A stretch of 64,000 nucleotides of DNA from Bradyrhizobium betae (GTDB taxonomy: Bacteria; Pseudomonadota; Alphaproteobacteria; Rhizobiales; Xanthobacteraceae), in assembly GCF_008932115.1 (NCBI RefSeq), contig NZ_CP044543.1:930001-994000 (forward strand). Reading direction: 5' to 3'. Shown here piece by piece: positions 39,842-52,399 of the stretch (within the stretch, counting starts at the first letter, position 1; each line of letters opens with the position of its first letter). A program made the position numbers and the translations under genes. The notes below the pieces were generated by a model, which made no database searches, had not been told where the DNA came from, and was given only the letters and a program-made list of their open reading frames with translations.

Positions 39842-40480
39842 TCAGTAGCGCAGGACTTTCGAACCCACGAGCGCTCCCACCGCGGCCACGAGCGCGGTCG
39901 CAAGCGTGTACCAGGTCGCGACGAACAGCGGCGAGTCGTCGGTGCAGTGCGAGGCGTAGAGCGTCGCGGCGAGGCCGGCCGACACCAGGCCGGCGAGCGC
40001 ACCGGCGAGCGCGGGGTGCGACGGCGCGCCGTGACGCAGGCCGAACAGCGCGCCGGCAAGCAGCGGCAGCGACATCGCCGGGATCGCAAGCAGGCAGACC
40101 CTGGAATTCTTGCCCATCAACCGCATCGTCATCGGCATCGCCGGCGCCATCATCGCCTCGCCGCCGATCGCGACCGCAAGCAGGCCGACGGGCAACAGCA
40201 GCAGCCAGCCCCAGCCGCGCATCAGGGCTTCGGGGCGCGACAGATGCAGGCTGACGATGATCGCGGGGATCGCGAGCGACAGCGTGACCGCGAACTTCAT
40301 GTCGAAGAACGGATTATGCATCGCGCTCATCACGTCGGACCGAACGCCGAGGAACGTCGCGAAGATCAGGATAGACAAGGGCGCGGCCACCAGCAGCGCC
40401 ATGGTCAGCATGGCGCCGACGCGCGGCGCGCGATGGGCGTTGTCGGCCGCGAGAGTGCGAATGAGTTGATCGGTATCCAT
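39842..40480 (-). CDS. NrsF-like (DUF1109) membrane anti-sigma factor
   Basis: The protein has 212 residues with six predicted membrane segments. NrsF proteins hold the sigma factor SigF at the membrane and release it on metal or oxidative stress through two conserved cysteines. Two cysteines are present here, at residues 129 (NSRVCLLAIP) and 179 (YASHCTDD), close to the positions 131 and 181 I recall for Caulobacter NrsF. The start is two bases after the sigma stop. Confidence 0.9.
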   Translation of the reverse strand: MDTDQLIRTLAADNAHRAPRVGAMLTMALLVAAPLSILIFATFLGVRSDVMSAMHNPFFDMKFAVTLSLAIPAIIVSLHLSRPEALMRGWGWLLLLPVGLLAVAIGGEAMMAPAMPMTMRLMGKNSRVCLLAIPAMSLPLLAGALFGLRHGAPSHPALAGALAGLVSAGLAATLYASHCTDDSPLFVATWYTLATALVAAVGALVGSKVLRY

Positions 40481-40482
40481 GA

Positions 40483-41028
40483 CTAGTGGTCCCGCAGTTT
40501 GGCGGTCAGCGCCGCAAGTCCGCGATGCAGTGCGACCCGCACCGCGCCTTCGCTCATCGAAAACTTCGCAGCCGTGTCCTTGATGGAGGCAGCCTCCACC
40601 GCGATCGACTGCAACACGTCGCGCTGGCGCTGCGGCAGCGTGCCGAGCTGCGTCGCGACCTCGGCCGCCGAGGCCGTCTCCTCCGGCATCTCGCCCGGCA
40701 GCGTCTCGGCGAAATCGTCGATGTCGACGAAGATCCGCCTGCCCCGCCGCCTCAGCGTATCGATCAGCTTGTTGCGGCCGATCGCGAACAGCCACGGCGC
40801 GAAGGGGGCTTCGCTGTCCCAGGTGTGCCGCTTCAGATGCACCGCCAACAGAATCTCCTGCACGATATCCTCGGCCTGGTCGGGAGGCTGCCCGGCCCGC
40901 GCCAGGCCCCGCCTCGCGGCAGCGCGCAGCACCGGCGTGACCGCCTTCAACAGGCGATGATAGGCCGCGTCATCGCCTGCCATGGCCGACCGCATCAGGT
41001 CGGTCCACTCGTCCTCACGTCCGCGCAC
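40483..41028 (-). CDS. sigF: SigF-type ECF sigma factor
   Basis: The protein has 181 residues if started at the GTG at 41028; an internal ATG at 40995 is also possible. Region 2 shows AEDIVQEILLAVHLKRHTWD and FAPWLFAIGRNKLIDTLRRRGRR; region 4 shows LPQRQRDVLQSIAVEAASIKD and SEGAVRVALHRGLAAL. Together with the NrsF-like partner this is the SigF/NrsF pair of alphaproteobacteria. A match to the SigF promoter lies just upstream, suggesting autoregulation. Confidence 0.9.
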   Translation of the reverse strand: MRGREDEWTDLMRSAMAGDDAAYHRLLKAVTPVLRAAARRGLARAGQPPDQAEDIVQEILLAVHLKRHTWDSEAPFAPWLFAIGRNKLIDTLRRRGRRIFVDIDDFAETLPGEMPEETASAAEVATQLGTLPQRQRDVLQSIAVEAASIKDTAAKFSMSEGAVRVALHRGLAALTAKLRDH

Positions 41029-41048
41029 GCGCGCCCCTCACCATGCAA

Positions 41049-41073
41049 TTCGGCCGCTCTTTCAATTTGTTAC
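41049..41073 (-). promoter_or_regulatory. Candidate SigF-dependent promoter
   Basis: On the minus strand GTAAC (41073-41069) and CGAA (41052-41049) are exactly 16 bases apart, 20 bases before the sigF start. Caulobacter SigF promoters use GTAACC and CGAA with this spacing. It is a positional and motif match only. Confidence 0.55.
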
Positions 41074-41318
41074 GCTGGCGCACGCATTATCACGAACTCG
41101 TGATCAATGCGTGGCGCCTGCGTTCCGAGGCAGCCGCAAGACCCCCGACGGCTCATAACATCGATCGGCCTCGTCCGCACCCGGCGGCCGGCCGCGGGAG
41201 GCGGCTTGCCCCGTTTTCGCCAAGTGTAGCCCGAAGATTCCCATTTTTTGCCCCGGTGTCGTCATGCACCGGGGTCTCTGTTCGCTCCCGGGATGGCGTA
41301 ATCGGGGAGATCGTCAAC

Positions 41319-41972
41319 ATGTTGAAAGCCAGCAGGCGTGCGGCATTGCTTCTTACTGCCGCTGTATTCGTGCTGTTCGGCGGCGCCGCGCAGGCCGCAC
41401 CGAGCTCGGCCGCGAGCTCCAGGGCGGACGGTGCGAGCAAACAGGCGGACGTCGTCAAATCCGGCAAGCAGCGGCGCTCCTATTCGCACCGCCGCAGCGG
41501 GAGCAAGACGGCGCAGAAATCATCCGACGACAAGGCCGACAGGAAGGACGCTGCGGCCAAGCCTGACGAGGCCAGGACGGACGACGCGCCGGGCTCCAGC
41601 CAGATGCCGCCGGACGTCGCCAACGCCAATGCGCAGCTCGCCGCCGCCGACACGCCGACCGCGGCTTCCGCGATGACGGCCCGCGCCAATGACAATGTGC
41701 AGGCAGCATCCGATAATACCGCCGCCCCCGATGCCGAGACGCAGGTGGTGGCGCCCGACCAGCTCAACGACATCGACCGCGCCCTGCAACAGGACAACCC
41801 GCAGGCGCAGAAGGCGGTGGTTGCCGCAACCGACGCGCAGCCGCGGCCCGCTCCGGTCATGGCCAGCAGCCAAAGCTCGGCCTGGGACCAGAGCTCCCTG
41901 ATCGGCAAGATCTTCATCGGCGTGGGCACGCTGCTAACGCTGGCCTCCGCCGCGCGGATGTTCTTGGCCTAG
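41319..41972 (+). CDS. Alanine-rich exported protein with C-terminal membrane helix, unknown
   Basis: The protein has 217 residues starting MLKASRRAALLLTAAVFVLF, a signal peptide with cleavage near AQAAPS. The middle is charged and low-complexity (SKTAQKSSDDKADRKDAA, then Asp/Ala/Gln runs). The end ISLIG-like segment IGKIFIGVGTLLTLASAARMFL is one membrane helix. It resembles no family I know. It is divergent from sigF and might belong to its stress regulon, but no SigF motif was found before it. A hairpin follows the stop. Confidence 0.7.
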   Translation: MLKASRRAALLLTAAVFVLFGGAAQAAPSSAASSRADGASKQADVVKSGKQRRSYSHRRSGSKTAQKSSDDKADRKDAAAKPDEARTDDAPGSSQMPPDVANANAQLAAADTPTAASAMTARANDNVQAASDNTAAPDAETQVVAPDQLNDIDRALQQDNPQAQKAVVAATDAQPRPAPVMASSQSSAWDQSSLIGKIFIGVGTLLTLASAARMFLA

Positions 41973-41997
41973 TTTCTGGCCTGATCACCGGCCTCGT

Positions 41998-42027
41998 CCG
42001 GAACGCGCAGCTCGTCACGCGTTCCGG
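41998..42027 (+). terminator. Hairpin after the exported-protein gene
   Basis: A perfect 10-bp stem, CCGGAACGCG with CGCGTTCCGG, has a 10-base loop 25 bases after the stop. There is no U-run, so a Rho-independent terminator role is uncertain. Confidence 0.45.
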
Positions 42028-42099
42028 CGGCTGTTGGCCCCTTGAAGCCCACCGCGCCAGCGGGCACATTGCCCGCTCAATCAAAAGCGTGGGTGGAGC

Positions 42100-42879
42100 A
42101 TGAGCACGTTCGAACATATCATCGTCGAAACCATCGGTGCGGTCGGAATCATCAAGCTGAACCGGCCGAAGATGCTCAACGCGCTCTCCTTCGGCGTCTT
42201 CCGCGAGATTGCGGCGGCCGTCGACGATCTCGAGGGCGATGACGCAATCGGCTGCATCGTCGTGACCGGCAGCGAAAAGGCCTTCGCCGCCGGCGCCGAC
42301 ATCAAGGAGATGCAGCCGAAGGGCTTCATCGACATGTTCTCGGAGGATTTCGCCGCGATCGGCGGCGATCGCGTCGCGCGCTGTCGCAAGCCCACCATCG
42401 CCGCGGTCGCGGGCTACGCGCTCGGCGGCGGCTGCGAGCTCGCCATGATGTGCGACTTCATCATCGCCGCCGACACCGCCAAATTCGGCCAGCCCGAGAT
42501 CACGCTCGGCACCATTCCCGGCATCGGCGGTACCCAGCGCCTGACCCGCGCGATCGGCAAGTCCAAGGCCATGGACCTCTGCCTCACCGGCCGCATGATG
42601 GATGCGGCCGAAGCCGAACGCAGCGGCCTCGTCAGTCGCATCGTGCCCGCAGACAAGCTGATGGACGAAGTCATGGCCGCAGCCGAGAAGATCGCCGCGA
42701 TGTCGCGGCCCGCGGTCGCCATGGCCAAGGAGGCGGTGAACCGCGCCTTCGAGACCACGCTCGCCGAGGGCATGAGCGTCGAGCGCAACCTGTTCCACGC
42801 GACATTCGCGCTGGAAGACCGCTCCGAGGGCATGGCCGCCTTTATCGAGAAGCGCAAGCCGGTGAACAAGAACCGGTAA
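42100..42879 (+). CDS. Enoyl-CoA hydratase
   Basis: The protein has 259 residues and hydrates 2-enoyl-CoA in beta-oxidation or related pathways. The crotonase fold shows [11 protein letters not shown] for the CoA/oxyanion region, then [15 protein letters not shown] and [15 protein letters not shown], whose two Glu are the catalytic pair of true hydratases. The C-terminal [12 protein letters not shown] is typical. The sequence is close to the short-chain FadB/EchA type. The gene is monocistronic. Confidence 0.94.
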   Translation: MSTFEHIIVETIGAVGIIKLNRPKMLNALSFGVFREIAAAVDDLEGDDAIGCIVVTGSEKAFAAGADIKEMQPKGFIDMFSEDFAAIGGDRVARCRKPTIAAVAGYALGGGCELAMMCDFIIAADTAKFGQPEITLGTIPGIGGTQRLTRAIGKSKAMDLCLTGRMMDAAEAERSGLVSRIVPADKLMDEVMAAAEKIAAMSRPAVAMAKEAVNRAFETTLAEGMSVERNLFHATFALEDRSEGMAAFIEKRKPVNKNR

Positions 42880-43067
42880 TACCGGCGAGCGGTCAGGCTG
42901 GTGTAAGGCTCCAGCGTCTTCCCGCAAAAATGCTGTGACGCACCTGCAACAAGCACGGAATACATGGGGGTTATCCCCGCGGCAGTTTGCATGCGGGACC
43001 TTGGCTGGTTAAACAGTTAAGAGGCCACCGTCGGCGGGGGCGGACAGCCGGGGTTTTGCGGGATTAC

Positions 43068-44498
43068 ATGATTGGGCGTGCCGCCAGAGCTGGTCGCGTG
43101 ATGACGCGGCGTCGATCGGGCGTGGGTCCTGTGCTTGCGACATGGACCGCGCTGGCGCTCTGTTGCGCCCTGCCCGCCGCCGCACGGGCGGAAGCCCTGC
43201 CCGAGGCGCTCGCCAAGGCCTACCAGACCAATCCGCAGCTCAACGCCGAGCGCGCACGGCAACGCGCGACCGACGAGAACGTGCCGCAGGCACTGGCCGG
43301 CTACCGGCCGCAGATCGTGGCGAGCCTCAGCGCCGGCCTGCAATCGGTTCGCAATCTGCTGCCCGACAACACCATCCAGACCGCGAATTTGAAGCCGTGG
43401 GTGATTGGCGTCACCGTGACGCAGACGCTGTTCAACGGCTTCCGTACCGCCAACAACGTGCGAGCCGCGGAGCTCCAGGTACAGTCCGGCCGCGAGGCGC
43501 TGCGCAATGTCGGCCAGGGCGTGCTGCTCGACGCGGTCACCGCCTACACCAACGTGCTGGCGAACCAATCGCTGGTCGAGGCGCAACGCTCCAACGTCGC
43601 GTTCCTGCGCGAGACGCTCTCGGTCACCCAGCGCCGCCTCAACGCCGGCGACGTCACGCCGACCGACAGCGCGCAGGCCGAGGCCCGTCTGAGCCGCGGG
43701 CTCGCCGATCTCAACGCCGCGGAAGTCGCGCTCGCGGTGAGCCAGGCGATCTACGCGCAGGTAATCGGCAACGCACCATCGCAGCTTCGGGCCGCCGAAG
43801 TCGTCGATCGCTATCTGCCGAAGAGCCGCGAGGACGCGCTGACGATGGCGATCCGCCAGCACCCGGCGGTGATGGCGGCGGGCTTCGACGTCGATGTCGC
43901 CTCGACCAACATCCGCGTCGCCGAAGGCGCGTTGCTGCCAAGCGCCAGCCTGCAGGGCAGCGCCAGCCGCAGCCGCGACAACGACCCGACGCTGGGCACC
44001 CGCGCCTCCGACCAGGCCTCGATCGTCGCCAACGTCACCGCGCCGATCTATGACGGCGGCCAGGCCGCCTCGCAGACCCGGCAGGCCAAGGAGATCACGG
44101 CGCAGAGCCGGCTCGTGCTCGACCAGGTGCGGAGCCAGGCACGCACCGCCGCGACCAGCGCGTGGGTTGCCAATGAAGGCGCCAAGATCGCGGTCTCGGC
44201 CTCGGAGTCCGAAGTCAAGGCTGCGACAGTCGCGCTCCAGGGCGTGCAGCGCGAAGCCGCAGGCGGCCAGCGCACCACGGTCGACGTGCTGAACTCGCAG
44301 GCCGATCTGGTCCAGGCCAAGGCCCGCCTGATCGGCGCGCTGCGCGACCGCGTCATCGCCTCCTACACGCTGCTCAGCGCAGTCGGCCATCTCGACGTCA
44401 AGACCCTGAGCCTGAACACGCCGGACTACCTGCCCGAAGTGCACTACCAGCAGGTCCGCGATGCCTGGCACGGCCTGCGCACGCCGTCGGGACAGTAG
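43068..44498 (+). CDS. tolC: TolC family outer-membrane protein
   Basis: The protein has about 476 residues if started at 43068 (MIGRAARAG); an in-frame ATG at 43101 is equally possible. A signal peptide (TWTALALCCALPAAARAEAL) precedes the first TolC repeat, EALPEALAKAYQTNPQLNAERARQRA. The second repeat is recognisable from about residue 255, and TTVDVLNSQADLVQAKARL near the C-terminus is a TolC hallmark. It forms the outer-membrane tunnel for RND or type I secretion partners. The RND pump 2 kb away lacks its own outer-membrane gene. Confidence 0.93.
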   Translation: MIGRAARAGRVMTRRRSGVGPVLATWTALALCCALPAAARAEALPEALAKAYQTNPQLNAERARQRATDENVPQALAGYRPQIVASLSAGLQSVRNLLPDNTIQTANLKPWVIGVTVTQTLFNGFRTANNVRAAELQVQSGREALRNVGQGVLLDAVTAYTNVLANQSLVEAQRSNVAFLRETLSVTQRRLNAGDVTPTDSAQAEARLSRGLADLNAAEVALAVSQAIYAQVIGNAPSQLRAAEVVDRYLPKSREDALTMAIRQHPAVMAAGFDVDVASTNIRVAEGALLPSASLQGSASRSRDNDPTLGTRASDQASIVANVTAPIYDGGQAASQTRQAKEITAQSRLVLDQVRSQARTAATSAWVANEGAKIAVSASESEVKAATVALQGVQREAAGGQRTTVDVLNSQADLVQAKARLIGALRDRVIASYTLLSAVGHLDVKTLSLNTPDYLPEVHYQQVRDAWHGLRTPSGQ

Positions 44499-44629
44499 GC
44501 GCCGAAATTCACTCTTCCTGCTTTTGCGAAGATCGCATCGTTGACAGTTGGGCTATCGAAGGCCTGCTCACGCCTGCCCTGTGTGGTATTGTCAGACACG
44601 CAACAACAATACAGAACCGGGGAGAAACC

Positions 44630-45592
44630 ATGCTCAATCGACGCAGCGTCCTGCTTGCCTCACTTGCCGCCGGAGTCACCATGACCAGCAAAGCCCACGC
44701 CCGCGCGTCGCAGCCCGCGACGCCGCTGAATTTCGACGTCCCGGCGCATGCCTGCGACTGCCACACGCACATCCATGGGGATGTCGAAAAGTTTCCGTTC
44801 TTTGCGGGACGCGTCTATACGCCGGAGCCGGCCTCGCCGGAGGAGATGGCCGCGCTGCACAAGGCGCTGCATATCGAGCGCGTCGTGATCGTCACGCCGA
44901 GCGTCTACGGCACCGACAATTCCTCCACCCTGTTCGGCATGAAGGCCCGCGGCGCGACCGCGCGCGGAGTCGCGGTGATCGACGACAAGACGACCGAGGC
45001 CCAGCTCGACACGATGCAGCAGGAAGGTTTCCGCGGCATCCGCCTCAATCTCGCGACCGGCGGCGTCAACGATCCCACCGTCGGCCGGCCTCGCTTCACC
45101 GCCGCAGTCGAACGTATGAAGGCGCGCGGCTGGCACGTGCAGCTCTACACCACGCTGCCGATGATCTCGGCGATCAAGGACCTCGTCGAGAGCGCGCCGG
45201 TCCCCGTCGTATTCGACCATTTCGGTGGTCTCGAAGCATCGCAAGGCCTGGAGCAACCGGGCTTCTCCGATCTCGTCGCGCTGGTGAAGTCCGGCAAGGC
45301 CTATGTGAAGATCTCCGGCGCCTATCGCTCGTCGAAGCTCGCGCCCGATTACCAGGACATGGTTCCCTATGCGCGCGCGCTGATCGCGGCGAATCCTGAT
45401 CGCATCGTCTGGGGAACCGACTGGCCGCATCCGGACTCGAGCCGGGTCGAGGGGCGCAAGGCCACCGACATCGCGCCGCTCTACCAGATCGACGACGGCC
45501 GCCTGCTGAATCAGCTTCCGGTGTGGGCACCAGATGCGGATGTGCGCAAGAAGATCCTGGTCGATAATCCGGCGCGACTCTACGGGTTCTGA
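44630..45592 (+). CDS. Exported amidohydrolase-superfamily protein (amidohydrolase 2 type)
   Basis: The protein has 320 residues. An export signal with paired Arg (MLNRRSVLLASLAAGVTM) suggests TAT or Sec export. The TIM-barrel metal-site motifs are CDCHTHIHG, FDHFGG and WGTDWPHPD. The group includes 2-pyrone-4,6-dicarboxylate hydrolases and lactonases, where cytosolic location is usual, so the signal is notable. Substrate is unknown. Confidence 0.87.
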   Translation: MLNRRSVLLASLAAGVTMTSKAHARASQPATPLNFDVPAHACDCHTHIHGDVEKFPFFAGRVYTPEPASPEEMAALHKALHIERVVIVTPSVYGTDNSSTLFGMKARGATARGVAVIDDKTTEAQLDTMQQEGFRGIRLNLATGGVNDPTVGRPRFTAAVERMKARGWHVQLYTTLPMISAIKDLVESAPVPVVFDHFGGLEASQGLEQPGFSDLVALVKSGKAYVKISGAYRSSKLAPDYQDMVPYARALIAANPDRIVWGTDWPHPDSSRVEGRKATDIAPLYQIDDGRLLNQLPVWAPDADVRKKILVDNPARLYGF

Positions 45593-45757
45593 GTCGCGGC
45601 ACGCACCATTAGGTTCAACGGCGCGCGATGTAATTCCAACACGCGCCATGGAACTGTTGTCGCGAGAGCACAACGACGTTTGACTCACACGAACGTGTTT
45701 GAGTTTCCTTTAGCCTTTCACCCCTTCGGTTGAGGCAAGGATTCCATTTCATCGCTA

Positions 45758-45786
45758 CGCACGCACAGATTTCATTTGTGCGTGCG
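45758..45786 (+). promoter_or_regulatory. Perfect inverted repeat abutting the LysE-family start codon
   Basis: CGCACGCACA (45758-45767) and TGTGCGTGCG (45777-45786) are exact inverted copies with a 9-base spacer. The right arm ends 5 bases before the ATG at 45792, where the ribosome site should lie. It could be a regulator operator or a translational control hairpin. Confidence 0.6.
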
Positions 45787-45791
45787 AATGC

Positions 45792-46418
45792 ATGTCTTTG
45801 TCGCAATATCTTGCCGCGCTTTTCTCCGGCATTGGAATTGGCTTCACCGTCGCGGCACCGATCGGGCCAATGGGCATGCTGTGCATTCAGCGCACGTTGG
45901 CGTCGGGCATGGCGACAGGCCTCGCCACCGGCTTCGGCGCGGCGACCGTACACCTTGCCTACAGCGCCTTGGCGGTGCTGGGTCTCGGCGCGCTCGCACG
46001 GCCTTGGGTCGAGGCCAATGCCGTCGGCTTCGGCATCGTCTCCGCGCTCATTCTGCTGTGGTTTGCGGTCCGGACGCATCGCGGTTCCGTCACGCTTTGC
46101 GAGACGGGCGAATTCGACCGGGTGCGTCTGGCGCGCGCCTATCTCAGCGCCATCGCGCTCGGGTTCACCAATCCGCTCACGGTCATCCTGTTTTTGGCCG
46201 CGCTGAACGCGTTCTCGACGCAATCCGCAGCGACGCCGCTGATCGCGGGCGTGTTCGTCGGCTCTGCGGTGTGGTGGACGATGCTCAGCACGACGGTGGC
46301 AGCCGCGCGATCACGGCTGACGCCGCGGATGCTGTCGTTGAGCCGCCGGTTCGCCAGCCTGATGCTGCTCGGGCTCGGCACCACCATGCTGGTGCGGATC
46401 GCACAGCGGATGCTGTGA
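45792..46418 (+). CDS. LysE/RhtB family exporter
   Basis: The protein has 208 residues with six membrane segments. LysE-type proteins export amino acids or related small molecules. The N-terminal GIGIGFTVAAPIGPMGMLCIQRTLASG and FGAATVHLAYSALAVLG carry the family signature; LGFTNPLTVILFLAAL is the conserved central segment. The ATG at 45792 was chosen because it gives the standard MSLSQYLAALFSG start. A 10-bp inverted repeat is directly before it and no purine-rich ribosome site is seen. Confidence 0.9.
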   Translation: MSLSQYLAALFSGIGIGFTVAAPIGPMGMLCIQRTLASGMATGLATGFGAATVHLAYSALAVLGLGALARPWVEANAVGFGIVSALILLWFAVRTHRGSVTLCETGEFDRVRLARAYLSAIALGFTNPLTVILFLAALNAFSTQSAATPLIAGVFVGSAVWWTMLSTTVAAARSRLTPRMLSLSRRFASLMLLGLGTTMLVRIAQRML

Positions 46419-46428
46419 CGGGCCGCGG

Positions 46429-49545
<3,117 letters not shown>

Positions 49546-49573
49546 TCAGGTCTTCAGTTTCTTGGGTCGTCGA

Positions 49574-50818
49574 TCAGCTACCGGACGCCGCGCGGTCGAT
49601 GAACAGGCTGCCCTTGGTGACGATCTGTTCGCCGGGCTTCAAGTTGCTGGTGACTTCGACGAGATTGCCGTTGATGAGGCCGATCTTGATCTGGCGCAGC
49701 TCGACCGACTTATCCTCGCGCGCGACCCAAATCCGAACCTGGTCGCCCTCGTAGATCAGCGCCTGCTTCGGCACCGCGGGCGCAGCCCGGTCGCCGGCGG
49801 AGTAGATCGTGACGTTGGCGAACATTTCCGGCTTCAGCACGCCGTCCTTGTTGTCCATGGTGGCGCGCACCAGGAGGCGGCGCGTGGCGGGGTCTATCGC
49901 CGTGGCCACGTAGTTGATTTTAGCCGTCAGCGGACGGCCCGGCAGCGCCATCACGTTGACGGTGATGTCCTGCCCGATGCACACCGCGGCCGCATCGCTC
50001 TCGCGCACGAAGGCGGTAAGCCAGACCGTGGAGAGGTCGCCGATCACGAAGACCGGATCGCTGGCGCCGGAATTGACGTACTGGCCGGGGCCGATCTTGC
50101 GCTGCACGACCGTGCCGGAGATCGGCGCGTAGATCGTGACCTCCGGATTGATCGCGCCCTTGTCCTGAAACGCCTTGATGGTCTCGTCGGTGAAGCCGAG
50201 GATGCGCAGCTTGTTGCGCGCAGCCTCCAGCGCCGTCCCCGAGGAGCGCACGTCATTCTGCGCCTGAACCTGGGTCGCTTCCGCCTGCTGATAGTCCTTC
50301 AGCGGAATGGCGTGGCCTTCATAGAGGTCCTTGGCGCGCTTGAACTGGATGTCGGCGAGATCGACCGCGGACTTCGCCTTGTTCTGCGAGGTCATCGCGG
50401 CGATGAAATCGTTCTGGGCCTGCACGGTGTCGGCGGCCTCGATCGTGAACAGCGGTTGACCCTGCTTCAGCATCTCGCCCGGCTTGGCAAGCAGCTTGGT
50501 GACCCGGCCTGCGTACGGCGAGAACACCGGCGTCGATCGGTCCTCGTCGACTGCCACCTTGCCCTCGGTGACATACTCGGCCCGGAAGGTCCTGGCCTTG
50601 ACCGGTTCGATCGTCAGCGTCGCCCATTCGGACGGCGTGGGCGTGAAGTTCTGCGCATTCCTGCGCGACTGGCTGGAGATCTCGGAAGGCTTCTTGTCCT
50701 TGGCCCCCGCGTAGAGGAAGCCGTAGGCCCCGGCACCGGCAAGAGTTAGTAAAACTACGGATGAAATCACCCGTCGTTTCGTAAGCACCTGCAATCGCTT
50801 GGTATTTTCAACTACCAT
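49574..50818 (-). CDS. RND efflux periplasmic adaptor (CzcB-like)
   Basis: The protein has 414 residues. An N-terminal membrane anchor (VISSVVLLTLAGAGAYGFLY) is followed by the membrane-fusion layout: a barrel-sandwich half (YAGRVTKLLAKPGEMLKQGQ), a helical hairpin around 135-200, the second half (TIYAPISGTVVQRKIGPGQYV) and a beta-barrel. It bridges the pump and an outer-membrane channel. No His-rich metal-binding end is seen. It is the first gene of a two-gene operon with the permease. Confidence 0.92.
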   Translation of the reverse strand: MVVENTKRLQVLTKRRVISSVVLLTLAGAGAYGFLYAGAKDKKPSEISSQSRRNAQNFTPTPSEWATLTIEPVKARTFRAEYVTEGKVAVDEDRSTPVFSPYAGRVTKLLAKPGEMLKQGQPLFTIEAADTVQAQNDFIAAMTSQNKAKSAVDLADIQFKRAKDLYEGHAIPLKDYQQAEATQVQAQNDVRSSGTALEAARNKLRILGFTDETIKAFQDKGAINPEVTIYAPISGTVVQRKIGPGQYVNSGASDPVFVIGDLSTVWLTAFVRESDAAAVCIGQDITVNVMALPGRPLTAKINYVATAIDPATRRLLVRATMDNKDGVLKPEMFANVTIYSAGDRAAPAVPKQALIYEGDQVRIWVAREDKSVELRQIKIGLINGNLVEVTSNLKPGEQIVTKGSLFIDRAASGS

Positions 50819-50963
50819 GGGGCCCGGTCGTGTCTGCGACGATCTTGGCAGACGCCTGCCTTATCGGTCGCGCTAATAGTGCCGAATTGCGATTTCAAAC
50901 AACCTAAAAAACGCCTGCCACCTTTCGGTTTGCGTTAAAATTTTGCGACACGTCAGCTTCACG

Positions 50964-52364
50964 TCAGCTTCGCGCCGGCCACTGCGCCGGATGACTGCCG
51001 AGCGGCATCGCCGGACGGCTCCATCGCGCCGGCGTGGCCGACAGCAGCGCCGAATGACGCACCGCTTTCAGCATGCCGAAGCCTGATGGCATGGGCTCGA
51101 TGAACGCAGCATGTACGGCCTCGCCCGTGAGATCGGGGGTGTTCAAGCCGCCGTCGAGCCGGCCGAGATTCCACAGCCAGCGCCCGGTCTGCGCCAGCGA
51201 CACGCGCACGTGCCAGCTGCCACCTTCGCGGGCCTGGCGCGCCCTGGCCATCATCGCGCCGAACGCCATCAGATAGCCGGTGGCGTGGTCGAGCATCTGC
51301 GCGGGCAATTCCTTGGGACCGTCGATGCCGGCAGCCTTCCCTTCCGCATCGTTGAAGCCCGTCGTGGTCTGCACCAGCGAATCGAAGCCGCGCCGTTCGG
51401 CCCAGGGACCGGCATGGCCATAGGCCGACAACGTGACGTAGACGATGCCGGGATTGATGCTTGCCGCCTCCTCCGGCGCGAAGCCTAGGGCGGCGAGCGC
51501 GCGCGGGCGATAGCCTTGCGAGAAGATGTCGGCGTCCTTCAACAGCGCGCGTAGCTGCGCCCTGCCCGCCTCGCTCTTGAGTTCAACGAAGGTGGTGAGC
51601 TTGCCACGACCGGTGTCGATCGTGAGCCAGGGAATGGCAGGCAAATCCGGGCCTGAGACGAGCAGCACATCCGCACCGTGTGCGGCGAGCGTACGGCCGG
51701 CGACGGGGCCCGCGATGACGCGGGAGAGATCGAGCACGCGCAGGCCTGCGAGCGGACGACCGCCTTTCGGCCAGGGCTTTGGCGGAGCTTCGCCGATCTT
51801 CTCGATCGAGATCAGCGGCAGCTCGGCGAGCGCGCGCGCCTGCGGCTGCGCGGACCATTCGTCGTAGGAGCGCATCAGGGCAACGACGCCGCCGGCAGCG
51901 TAAGCCGCGGTTTCGAAATCCTCGCCCTTCCATTGCATCAGCGCAGCCTGCACCTTCTCGCGCTCGGGTTCGCAACCGAGCACATTGCAGACGGCATCAC
52001 GGTGATGCGGGAAGTTGGTGTGGCAGCGAACGAAGCGGTTGTCGCCGGTCTTGTAGACGCCGGCGATGGCGTCCCAGGCCGGCGGCGGCGGCTTGTCGTC
52101 GAGACGCAGATAGCGCTCGGAGCGGCATTCGGCGACGGCGTGGCGCATGTCGACGGAGACATCCTGTGTCTGTCCGCTGCGCTGCCGCCAGATCTCGGCG
52201 GCGGCGAGGCCTGCGGCAGCGATCGTGGTCTGTCCGGCAACGGCGACGCGAAACGAGGACGGGATTTGCGGCTCTTCGCCGGTCAGCCGGACACGCGCAA
52301 GTGCAGCCGGCTCGCCGCCCGCGGAGGTCCAGATATCGCTGAGAATGTCGGCGGGACTTTGCAT
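50964..52364 (-). CDS. CaiB/BaiF family CoA transferase
   Basis: The protein has 466 residues. Class III CoA transferases move CoA between carboxylic acids through an aspartyl-CoA mixed anhydride. The central block GLRVLDLSRVIAGPVAGRTLAAHGADVLLV is the family signature, with VYVTLSAYGHAGPWAERRG and the tail GAMMARARQAREGG also typical. An N-terminal extension of about 190 residues holds a partial second copy, as in long family members. Substrate is unknown. Confidence 0.9.
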   Translation of the reverse strand: MQSPADILSDIWTSAGGEPAALARVRLTGEEPQIPSSFRVAVAGQTTIAAAGLAAAEIWRQRSGQTQDVSVDMRHAVAECRSERYLRLDDKPPPPAWDAIAGVYKTGDNRFVRCHTNFPHHRDAVCNVLGCEPEREKVQAALMQWKGEDFETAAYAAGGVVALMRSYDEWSAQPQARALAELPLISIEKIGEAPPKPWPKGGRPLAGLRVLDLSRVIAGPVAGRTLAAHGADVLLVSGPDLPAIPWLTIDTGRGKLTTFVELKSEAGRAQLRALLKDADIFSQGYRPRALAALGFAPEEAASINPGIVYVTLSAYGHAGPWAERRGFDSLVQTTTGFNDAEGKAAGIDGPKELPAQMLDHATGYLMAFGAMMARARQAREGGSWHVRVSLAQTGRWLWNLGRLDGGLNTPDLTGEAVHAAFIEPMPSGFGMLKAVRHSALLSATPARWSRPAMPLGSHPAQWPARS

Positions 52365-52399
52365 GCCGCTCCTCTCCCTCTACTTTTCGCGACCATGTC

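Noticed and set aside
41043..41318. Upstream in-frame extension of the exported protein at 41.3 kb
   Set aside because: The extension crosses the sigF promoter region and would hide the clear signal peptide that begins at 41319.
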